From NCBI GenBank assembly GCA_964482425.1, contig CAYZXN010000236.1, positions 1 through 5,828 of the forward strand: 5,828 nucleotides of DNA. Direction: 5' to 3'. This document shows, piece after piece, positions 1-5,683 of this stretch. The DNA is from WHTF01 sp964482425. GTDB lineage: Bacteria > Desulfobacterota > Binatia > UBA9968. The position numbers and the translations under genes were made by a program. The notes under the pieces were generated by a model. It made no database searches. It was not told the DNA's origin and saw only the letters and a list, made by a program, of their open reading frames with translations. Within the stretch, counting starts at the first letter, position 1, and each line of letters opens with the position of its first letter.

Positions 1-1062
1 AATCCGCTTCAGTGCGCGCTGATAATCGAGCGCGCGCACGTCGCGGCCTCGTTCGAGCTGCCCTCGAAGCGATTTCGATAATTGATCGCGCCCGTCCTGC
101 CACTGTCGTTCGAGATTGATTGCCATTTCGGCTTCCATAATCGTCTGATGCCACTGCCAGGCCTCGACGGCGGATGGAAGGAGATCGATTTCCTCGATCC
201 GATCGCCTAAACGCTCAACGATCTCGGCGAATCCCTCCTTGGTGTCATCTTCGGCCTGCTGCCATTGCGGCGTCTTGACAAACGCAAACATCGGCGCCAG
301 TGGCGGCTCCTGTGCGGCGATTTCGCTGAACGGCATGCGAGCACGCGGTTTGGTGTCGGGATCGCGCTCATCGTACCCTGCGAGTTGCTGCGCCAGGAGC
401 GCGATATCGTCAATGGTGCGGGCAAACAGGCCGACATGATCCAGTGTCCGCGAGAGAGCCAGCATGCCATGCCGCGGGATCAGCCCATGCGTCGGCTTGA
501 AGCCAATGACGCCGCAAAACGCTGCCGGCCGTATGGTCGAGCCATTGGTTTGGCTGCCGAGCGCCAGCGGCACCATGCCGGCGGCCACGGCCGCCGCCGA
601 TCCGCTTGAGGAACCTCCGGGCGTGTGCTCTGGATGGTGAGGATTGCGCGTCTTGCCCGGCGTATAGGTGGCGAACTCAGTGGTTACGGTCTTTCCCAGA
701 ATGATCGCACCGGCGCAGCGCAACATCGTTATCACGGCTGCATCGCGAGAAGGCGTGCGGCCGGCATGAAGGACCGAGCCATACTCAGTGGGCATGTCCG
801 CGCTGTCGAAAATATCCTTGATGCCGACGGGAACCCCATGCAATGGTCCGATTGGCCTGCCGCTCAATCGCTCTTCGTCCGCGCCGCGCGCCTGCTCGAT
901 CGCGTAATCCGCATCGAGGAAAGCCCAGGCTTGCACCTGGCCATCCGTTTCACGGACGCGCGCGAGGCAGGCTTCCACCCGCTGCTGCGAACTGATCACG
1001 CCGTCGCGGATCAAGCGCGCCGTCTCGGTGGCGGAAAGCAGATGAAGTTGGGTCAAATCCAT
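1..1062 (-). CDS. Amidase-signature family hydrolase, C-terminal part beyond window
   Basis: The frame is open for 354 codons from ATG at 1062 to base 1 and has no stop, so only the C-terminus is missing; family members usually have 400-500 residues. The Ser-cisSer-Lys catalytic machinery is visible. Lys82 lies in VGIKDIF, the cis-Ser is Ser151 in TPGGSSSGSAAA, and the nucleophile is Ser175 in GSQTNGSTIRPAAFCG. The 24-residue Ser-Ser spacing matches fatty acid amide hydrolase, as I remember it. The motif differs from the usual GSDTGGSIR but resembles a large subgroup with GSQTxGSxIRPA. It should hydrolyse an amide or acylurea bond in the cytoplasm, as no signal peptide is seen; the substrate is unknown. 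An in-frame stop at 1087-1089 limits the start; the SD (AAAGAG) is weak. It follows dctM by 100 bp on the same strand with no clear terminator between, so co-transcription is plausible. Confidence 0.93.
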   Translation of the reverse strand, partial: MDLTQLHLLSATETARLIRDGVISSQQRVEACLARVRETDGQVQAWAFLDADYAIEQARGADEERLSGRPIGPLHGVPVGIKDIFDSADMPTEYGSVLHAGRTPSRDAAVITMLRCAGAIILGKTVTTEFATYTPGKTRNPHHPEHTPGGSSSGSAAAVAAGMVPLALGSQTNGSTIRPAAFCGVIGFKPTHGLIPRHGMLALSRTLDHVGLFARTIDDIALLAQQLAGYDERDPDTKPRARMPFSEIAAQEPPLAPMFAFVKTPQWQQAEDDTKEGFAEIVERLGDRIEEIDLLPSAVEAWQWHQTIMEAEMAINLERQWQDGRDQLSKSLRGQLERGRDVRALDYQRALKRI

Positions 1063-1162
1063 CCGGCGCCGAACTCTTTGCTCCAGTCATTCACTCAGTT
1101 CAATGATTCAATATGTCTAAGCGTCTTGAACCACTCGACCGATTAGACTCTCACTTCCATCA

Positions 1163-3169
1163 TCATCGTCCATATACAAACTGCGGCAGCCAGAGCGCTA
1201 TCCCCGGCCATATGTACATTAACACCAGACACAGCAAAACAATCGCCATAAACGGCATCATTCCGGCGAAGATCTGGTTGAGAGTCACATGACTTGGCGC
1301 GACACCCTTCAAGTAGAACGCCGCCATCGCAACCGGCGGCGACAGGAAAGCGGTCTGTAGGTTCAGCGCCACCAGGATGCCGAAGAACAGCGGGTCGATG
1401 TTGAAGTGTCCCAGCATGGGTATAAAGATCGGCATGAAGATCACGATGATCTCGGTCCACTCGAGCGGCCAGCCGAGGATGAAGATGATGAACTGCGCCA
1501 GGATCATGAACTGTACTGGAGACATATCCAGTGAGAGCACCCATCTCTCGATAATCTCCTGCCCGCCGAGCAGCGCAAACGCCGCCGAAAAAATTGCCGA
1601 GCCGACAAACAGCCAGCAAACCATTGCGCTGGTCTTGGCCGTCAGAAAGGAAGACTCTTTAACGATGCTGCCAAGCTCTTTCGCCGTCCTCCAAACCGCC
1701 GCGCCGCGCGTCGCACCACTGGCTCCCACTCCGCTCCAATGGTCCGCAAAGCGATAGGCGGCCGTCAGAATGACCCCGCCGAAGGCGCCCAACGCCGCTG
1801 CCTCCGCGGGAGTTGCCAGTCCGAAAACGATTGAACCGAGTACGGCAAGGATAAGAAGCGCGAGCGGGAAAAACGAGGTGAGCAGCATCTTGAAGACCTG
1901 GAGTCGTTCCCAATTCCAGAGCCAGAAAATCAGCGCGATTGCGGTGACGCCAATTGCGAGCATGATCCAGAACCACGTGGGCGCCGCCAGTCGCTCCGCC
2001 GCAACCGCCGGCTTCGCTTCGGCCGCCGGAGCCGCAGGCTTTGCCTGCTGCGCATCCGGGGGAGGAGAAAGTTCGACAAGCCCCTCAGCGGGCGGCTCGA
2101 TCGGTGCCGGCTGCGGTTCCAACGGCGGCACGCCGACGAGACCGCTGTCCTGCTCGCCTACAAACGCTCTCGCGCTGACCTCCCCGCCCATTTCGACCAG
2201 CCCGGCTGAATCAAAGTCTAATGGCGGCGCCGTCGCCGACCGATGAGCGACCACTAGCAGCGCAACGATGAACAGCGCCGGCATCAAGGTGACAAACAGC
2301 TGGGACAATACTGTGTGCCTCGAGACGCTGGTGCCCTTAGCGAGTGCTCCGCACAGGGCAATCAGGGGGTTAGTGCTGCTCCGCGCCAGCGACTCCGCAT
2401 AGGGCGGCAGGGCGACGTGCTGCTCGCTCTCCGGGAGCGGCGGCATGAGTCGAGGCTTCCATTTGGCGAGCAAGACAACGTAACCAACATAGAGCCCCGC
2501 CAGCATCATGCCGGGGAAGAGAGCACCGGCATACAGTTGAACTACGGATACGCCGGCGGTGGCCCCATAGACGATCAGCAGCACCGAGGGCGGTATCATG
2601 ATGCCGAGGCAACCTCCGGCGGTGACGGCGCCAGCCGAAATTCTGACGTCGTAACCCGCGCGTAGCATCGCCGGAAGCGCGAGCAGTCCCATTAGCGTCA
2701 CCACGGCACCGACGATGCCAGTGGCGGTGGCGAAGACCGCACAGGTAATGATCGTTGCCACTGCAAGTGATCCGGGCACACGCGACATGGCGAGGTGCAG
2801 ACTCTTGAAAAGGCGGTCGATCAGGGCGGCTCGCTCGACGAGATAGCCCATGAACACGAACAACGGAACCGCGATCAGCACGTCGTTGCTCATGACGCCA
2901 TAAGCGCGCTGCACCATGAGATCGAGAACTTGCTGGTTCGCTAGCGCCGGATCCACGCTGCGGTAGGCAAGCCAGGCGAAAAACACCCCCATTCCCATCA
3001 GCGTAAAAGCGGTGGGGAAACCGAGCATGATGGTCACCACGATGAGGGCGAGCATCATGAGCCCGAGATGGCCGTTGGTCAGATTGCCCCAAGGCGTGAG
3101 CACCAGCACCACGGCAAGGATCACCGCCATCAGCGAAAAGCCGAACCATAGTTCCTTGCGCAGTATCAC
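1163..3169 (-). CDS. dctM: TRAP transporter large permease (DctM) with a long central insertion
   Basis: This is the translocating subunit of a TRAP secondary transporter in the inner membrane; it moves an organic acid delivered by DctP, driven by an ion gradient (family knowledge). It has 668 residues against about 430 for a typical DctM. The N-terminal half (about 1-240) shows the usual series of hydrophobic helices, GFPTAF (50-55), VPLFVFMGYL (101-110) and GIMIPPSV (189-196). The C-terminal half starts near 430 and has VFGLATPAEAAALGAFG (448-464) and NLQTAFLSPPVAMAAFYLKG (603-622). Between the halves are two extra predicted helices (about 288-309 and 399-420) around a proline-rich, mainly acidic loop. 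The start is GTG at 3169, overlapping the dctQ stop as GTGA, with GGGAG 9 bases upstream. No frame break is seen, so the insertion is read through as one protein. Confidence 0.95.
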   Translation of the reverse strand: MILRKELWFGFSLMAVILAVVLVLTPWGNLTNGHLGLMMLALIVVTIMLGFPTAFTLMGMGVFFAWLAYRSVDPALANQQVLDLMVQRAYGVMSNDVLIAVPLFVFMGYLVERAALIDRLFKSLHLAMSRVPGSLAVATIITCAVFATATGIVGAVVTLMGLLALPAMLRAGYDVRISAGAVTAGGCLGIMIPPSVLLIVYGATAGVSVVQLYAGALFPGMMLAGLYVGYVVLLAKWKPRLMPPLPESEQHVALPPYAESLARSSTNPLIALCGALAKGTSVSRHTVLSQLFVTLMPALFIVALLVVAHRSATAPPLDFDSAGLVEMGGEVSARAFVGEQDSGLVGVPPLEPQPAPIEPPAEGLVELSPPPDAQQAKPAAPAAEAKPAVAAERLAAPTWFWIMLAIGVTAIALIFWLWNWERLQVFKMLLTSFFPLALLILAVLGSIVFGLATPAEAAALGAFGGVILTAAYRFADHWSGVGASGATRGAAVWRTAKELGSIVKESSFLTAKTSAMVCWLFVGSAIFSAAFALLGGQEIIERWVLSLDMSPVQFMILAQFIIFILGWPLEWTEIIVIFMPIFIPMLGHFNIDPLFFGILVALNLQTAFLSPPVAMAAFYLKGVAPSHVTLNQIFAGMMPFMAIVLLCLVLMYIWPGIALWLPQFVYGR
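2030..2209 (-). repeat. Three GLV motifs at exact 20-residue spacing in the DctM loop
   Basis: Residues 321-380 of DctM split into three 20-residue units beginning SAGLVEMGG, DSGLVGVPP and AEGLVELSP, so Gly-Leu-Val falls at 323, 343 and 363. Outside these starts the units diverge, becoming more proline-rich in units 2 and 3, and the DNA is not obviously repeated. It may be an old, degenerate 60-bp tandem repeat or a chance pattern in low-complexity sequence. Confidence 0.4.
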
Positions 3170-3795
3170 TTTTCCAACTCCCGGTGCGCGATGATCTCGT
3201 CGAGCTCACGAATGTCTGCGTCGTCAACGTGAACCATCTCCTTGAGTTCTTCGACATCGACCTCCTGTACATCCTCCTCCCGCAAGGGCCATTCACCCCG
3301 CCGTATGCAGATGATGCAGCGAACGATCTCGGCAATGCCTTGCAAGAGCAAAACTCCCCCGGCAATTGGAATGACGGTCTTGAACGGATAAATAGGCGGG
3401 CCTTCGTACATCACGCTCGAACGCTCGCGGATCGCCCATGACTCGGCGGCGTAGTAGTAGCCGGCCCAGACCAGCGCGGTTACCCCTGGGAGAAAAAAAA
3501 CGATGTAAAGGATCAGATCGATGGTCGCCTGAGTGCGTGGCCTGAAAAAACCGTAGATCACGTCGCCGCGCACGTGGCCGTTCTTGGCGAGAGTGTAAGC
3601 GCCCGCCATCATGAACAGTGTTCCGTACAGTATGATCATCGCGTCAAATGCCCACGCATGCGGGTCGTTGAGCACGTAGCGCGAGAACACTTCCCAGGAG
3701 ATGAGCAGGGTGAGCAAGACAATCAGCCAGGAGAACGCCTGGCCGATCCACGTGCTGATCTTATCTATAGTGCGGAGAAGCCGCTCAGTGTTCAT
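3166..3795 (-). CDS. dctQ: TRAP transporter small permease (DctQ)
   Basis: This is the small membrane subunit that pairs with DctM. It has 209 residues with four predicted helices (about 20-38, 48-68, 91-113 and 140-162). Family hallmarks are EVFSRYVLNDPHAWAFD (35-51) and the GHVRGDVIYGFF segment (73-84). The usual family length is 160-180. The surplus is a C-terminal tail from about 173 in which 16 of 37 residues are Asp or Glu; with four helices and both ends inside, it should face the cytoplasm. The start ATG at 3795 fits the expected N-terminus, but no SD is seen at the normal distance. A hairpin (3805-3825) and the end of a small open frame lie there instead. The stop overlaps the dctM GTG, so translation of the two permeases is probably coupled. 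Confidence 0.95.
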   Translation of the reverse strand: MNTERLLRTIDKISTWIGQAFSWLIVLLTLLISWEVFSRYVLNDPHAWAFDAMIILYGTLFMMAGAYTLAKNGHVRGDVIYGFFRPRTQATIDLILYIVFFLPGVTALVWAGYYYAAESWAIRERSSVMYEGPPIYPFKTVIPIAGGVLLLQGIAEIVRCIICIRRGEWPLREEDVQEVDVEELKEMVHVDDADIRELDEIIAHRELEK

Positions 3796-3911
3796 GAATT
3801 CAACGGGTCCGGTAACGACCGACCCTTAGACAGAGAGGCTCCTTTCTGCACGGGATTCGTTTTCTCCTGTTCTCCCCGGGCGCAGCGAAGTCCCGTCTTT
3901 GGCTGCTCCAT
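3792..3911 (-). CDS. Possible 39-residue leader ORF overlapping the dctQ start
   Basis: The frame starts at ATG 3911 and ends at TGA 3792-3794, which overlaps the dctQ ATG as ATGA. It encodes 39 mostly hydrophilic residues (MEQPKTGLRCARG at the start, LPDPLNS at the end) with no recognised domain. A GGAGGAG lies directly against the ATG, closer than the usual 5-9 bases, so initiation would be poor. Its main claim is position: ribosomes ending here could restart on dctQ, which has no clear SD of its own. It may well be a chance open frame. Confidence 0.18.
   Translation of the reverse strand: MEQPKTGLRCARGEQEKTNPVQKGASLSKGRSLPDPLNS
3805..3825 (-). repeat. Hairpin just upstream of the dctQ start
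   Basis: The minus strand reads GGGTCGGT, CGTT, ACCGGACCC. GGGTC pairs with GACCC and GGT with ACC, leaving one bulged base and a 4-base loop. It ends nine bases before the dctQ ATG, where a ribosome binding site would normally be. Confidence 0.45.
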
Positions 3912-3923
3912 CTCCTCCGCTGA

Positions 3924-3943
3924 ATGCCCGTTTTTACGGCCAT
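3924..3943. repeat. Imperfect inverted repeat with a four-base loop
   Basis: ATGCCCGT and ACGGCCAT flank TTTT on the plus strand (AAAA on the transcript). The stem is 8 bp with one mismatch. It lies inside the long-range 3913-3922/3991-4000 pair. Confidence 0.4.
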
Positions 3944-3957
3944 GACCGCTCCCGTCT

Positions 3958-3972
3958 CCCGTGTCGCACGGG
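3958..3972. repeat. Short GC-rich hairpin
   Basis: CCCGTG, TCG, CACGGG form a perfect 6-bp stem with a 3-base loop. It shares two bases (3971-3972) with the neighbouring palindrome, so the two stems compete slightly. No T-run follows on the minus strand. Confidence 0.4.
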
Positions 3973-3984
3973 CCGACGTCGGCC
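3971..3984. repeat. Perfect 14-base palindrome after dctP
   Basis: GGCCGACGTCGGCC is its own reverse complement. As RNA it folds into a 5-bp stem with an ACGU loop, 27 bases after the dctP stop codon. It could stabilise the 3' end of a dctP message or bind a dimeric protein. Without a following T-run, a terminator is unlikely. Confidence 0.45.
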
Positions 3985-4011
3985 GAACGGCAGCGGAGGA
4001 CGCGTCAGCGG

Positions 4012-5199
4012 CTAGCTCTTCTTTGCCTCCGGCTTGGTGGCTGGGGACGCAGGTTTCGCTGGCCGCTTGGCAAAATAATGGTTATACGCCATGCGTGCAC
4101 TGACCTGAGTGTCGAGGAACCAGCGCACCGCGCGCGCCGCGAACTGACGCTGCGACTCTTCGATCTCGACGAACAGCGGGTTATCCTTCCTTTTCGCAGC
4201 GGCCTCGTCGTAGACGACGAGCTGGCGGGCCAGCACCGAATCCGGCGTCCTGTAGAATCTCACCTTATCTTTGGTCTGGAGCTCGAGGTAGTCTTTGGAA
4301 TAGCGGTCGATCGCCTTCCACGACATATCGGCGGATGCCGCTTCCACGGCGTTTTCGATGACTGCCTTGATTTTGGCCGGCAGCGCGTCGAATTTCGGCT
4401 TGTTGAACATGATCTCGAACTGCTCGGCGTTCTGGTGATAACTCTGCAGCATGCAGACCTTCGAGACGTCCGGGAACCCGAGCAGACGGTCGGAACTCGC
4501 GTTGTTGAACTCCGCGGCGTCGAGAAGACCCCGGTCCATCGCCGGCACGATCTCGCCGCCGGGCAGCGCGTTCACTGCCGCGCCCAAGCCCGTGAAGACA
4601 TCGATGGAAATGCCCACCGTGCGGAATTTGAGGCCCTTAAAATCCTCCACCCGGGCGATTGGCTTTTTGAACCAGCCGAGCGGCTGCGTCGGCATCGGGC
4701 CATAAACATAAGAGACGACATTGGCGCCGATGGATTTGTAGAGCTTGTCGAGCAGCTGCTTGCCGCCGCCGTACTTGTGCCAGGCGAGCAGGGTATTGGC
4801 ATCCATCCCGAACGCAGGGCCGGAGCCCCAGAGGGCGAGCGCGTTCTGCTTGCCGTAATGATACACGAGCACGCCGTGGCCGCCGTCGAGCGTGCCCTTC
4901 GACACGGCGTCGAGCAGTCCGAACGCCGGCACCACCGCGCCGGCAGGCAGCACTTCGATTTTCAATTCGCCGCCGGTCATGTCGTTCACCTTTTTTGCGA
5001 AATCCAAGGCGAACTCGTGAAAGATATCCTTTTGCGGCCAGGTGCTCTGCCAGCGCATGGTGATCGGCCCCGACTGGCCCTTCGCAATCATCGGGAAACC
5101 CAGAACCGCGGCGCCGCCGGCAGCCATCGCCGCTTTGAGAACGTTGCGGCGAGATACTTTACTGCTGGGCTGTTCCTGGATTTTAGCTTGATCTGGCAT
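4012..5199 (-). CDS. dctP: TRAP transporter substrate-binding protein (DctP, TakP-like), Tat-exported
   Basis: This is the periplasmic protein that captures the substrate for DctQM. From ATG 5199 it has 395 residues. A Tat signal, SRRNVLK (16-22), precedes an Ala/Gly-rich hydrophobic stretch (23-39), with cleavage probably near 39-42. The mature part has GLKFRTVG (189-196); Arg193 matches the conserved DctP arginine that pairs with the substrate carboxylate. LPGGEI (212-217) and LLDAAEF (225-231) resemble the alpha-keto acid binding protein TakP and relatives, which favours a small organic acid. TakP has Glu-Trp where this has Glu230-Phe231 (from memory). The tail (377-395) is rich in Lys, Pro and Ala. 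An ATG six codons upstream (5217) is less likely, because GGAGG lies six bases before ATG 5199. Confidence 0.95.
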   Translation of the reverse strand: MPDQAKIQEQPSSKVSRRNVLKAAMAAGGAAVLGFPMIAKGQSGPITMRWQSTWPQKDIFHEFALDFAKKVNDMTGGELKIEVLPAGAVVPAFGLLDAVSKGTLDGGHGVLVYHYGKQNALALWGSGPAFGMDANTLLAWHKYGGGKQLLDKLYKSIGANVVSYVYGPMPTQPLGWFKKPIARVEDFKGLKFRTVGISIDVFTGLGAAVNALPGGEIVPAMDRGLLDAAEFNNASSDRLLGFPDVSKVCMLQSYHQNAEQFEIMFNKPKFDALPAKIKAVIENAVEAASADMSWKAIDRYSKDYLELQTKDKVRFYRTPDSVLARQLVVYDEAAAKRKDNPLFVEIEESQRQFAARAVRWFLDTQVSARMAYNHYFAKRPAKPASPATKPEAKKS

Positions 5200-5203
5200 C
5201 TTA

Positions 5204-5210
5204 CTCCTCC
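5204..5210 (-). promoter_or_regulatory. dctP: Ribosome binding site that fixes the dctP start
   Basis: GGAGGAG on the minus strand ends four bases before ATG 5199 (six bases counting from GGAGG). It is a much better match than the AAAGGCG before the upstream ATG at 5217, which would add only MKRRSK. Confidence 0.75.
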
Positions 5211-5249
5211 GTTTCATTGGACGCCTTTATCACTCTGTAACAACGCCCG

Positions 5250-5278
5250 CTTATATACAGTCTACTAGTTTCCGTCAA
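5250..5278 (-). promoter_or_regulatory. Sigma70-like promoter of the TRAP operon
   Basis: On the minus strand TTGACG (5278-5273) and TATAAG (5255-5250) are separated by exactly 17 bases, and each has five of six consensus bases. The start of transcription would fall near 5238-5244, giving a leader of about 40-45 bases before dctP. It lies in the only AT-rich stretch between the STAS gene and dctP, as expected for an operon promoter. No operator palindrome was found around it. Confidence 0.6.
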
Positions 5279-5347
5279 TCACTCACTCTTCTGCTTTAAA
5301 AACACGTCGCGCCTGCATCGCCATTATTAGTGCTTTCTCCCAGGCAA

Positions 5348-5647
5348 TCAAAGAGCTTTGATTGCATCGTCCCGCGAGTTATAAATCGATAGAATCGACG
5401 ATAAACCGGCTAAGTCGAAAACCTGTCGCACGTGCTCTTTAAGCGAGCACAAAACGAACTTCCTGTCGGTACTATGGAGTCGCTTGGCTGCTAGGAGAAA
5501 GACCCGGAGACCGGAACTCCTGACATACTCCAGCTGGGCAAGATCGACCACGAGCCGCTGTGTCCCGGACCCGATGACGCCAAGGATTCTATCCTCGAAC
5601 GTTCTTGCCGTCGTCGCATCGAGCTTTCCCGATAATGCCAATACCAC
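5348..5647 (-). CDS. STAS-domain anti-anti-sigma factor (SpoIIAA/RsbV-like)
   Basis: This is a partner-switching protein: in its unphosphorylated form it would bind an anti-sigma kinase and free the kinase's target (family knowledge). From GTG 5647 it has 99 residues covering most of a STAS fold: VLALSGKLDATTA (2-14), LVVDLAQLEYVRSSGLRVFLL (32-52) and a C-terminal part ending IYNSRDDAIKAL. Ser45, the second serine of RSSGL, matches the SpoIIAA serine phosphorylated by its kinase. The first strand is truncated by this start. The frame extends 12 more codons (ISDISEDRKADA) to a stop at 5684-5686, and those residues look like the missing N-terminus, giving 111 residues, the usual size. GTG has AAAGG eight bases upstream; the better SD lies before ATC 5683. 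It adjoins the kinase gene and is 148 bases before dctP. Confidence 0.9.
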   Translation of the reverse strand: MVLALSGKLDATTARTFEDRILGVIGSGTQRLVVDLAQLEYVRSSGLRVFLLAAKRLHSTDRKFVLCSLKEHVRQVFDLAGLSSILSIYNSRDDAIKAL

Positions 5648-5683
5648 GGCGTCAGCCTTTCTATCCTCGCTAATGTCCGAGAT

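Larger units (their letters stand above)
3796..4011 (-). promoter_or_regulatory. Structured dctP-dctQ intergenic region
   Basis: This 216-base gap is unusually long for a TRAP operon junction and full of inverted repeats. A perfect 10-bp pair joins TCCTCCGCTG (minus strand, 4000-3991) to CAGCGGAGGA (3922-3913) and encloses three smaller hairpins, so the transcript could fold as a closed multi-branch element. The second arm contains the SD-like GGAGGA, which would be masked when paired. A fourth hairpin lies just before the dctQ ATG. No T-run follows any stem, so these are not classical terminators. Possible roles are protecting the dctP message, lowering permease expression relative to the binding protein, or gating dctQ translation. 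No known riboswitch class is recognised. Confidence 0.4.

Noticed and set aside
625..1146. 173-codon plus-strand frame and a shorter one at 265-609
   Set aside because: Both are antisense to the amidase, whose catalytic motifs are intact in the minus frame.
1063..1162. Terminator or promoter between dctM and the amidase
   Set aside because: No convincing stem with a T-run and no -35/-10 pair at proper spacing was found.
2370..3365. 331-codon minus-strand frame overlapping dctM and dctQ
   Set aside because: It is out of frame with both permeases, Arg/His-rich and without hydrophobic segments.
3800..3943. 47-codon Arg-rich minus frame ending four bases before dctQ, with GGGAG before its ATG
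   Set aside because: It has 16 Arg/Lys in 47 residues and no recognisable features, and the frame stays open upstream into dctP, as random GC-rich sequence would. It is mentioned only in the coupling finding.
3961..5268. 435-codon open frame on the plus strand
   Set aside because: It lies wholly opposite dctP, which has clear family motifs, a Tat signal and an SD. Its composition (Arg, His, Leu, Val rich) is typical of the reverse of a GC-rich gene, with no recognisable domain.
5279..5347. Possible terminator after the STAS gene (GC-rich stretch then TTTTT on the minus strand)
   Set aside because: Only a 3-bp stem could be paired before the T-run, too weak to call.
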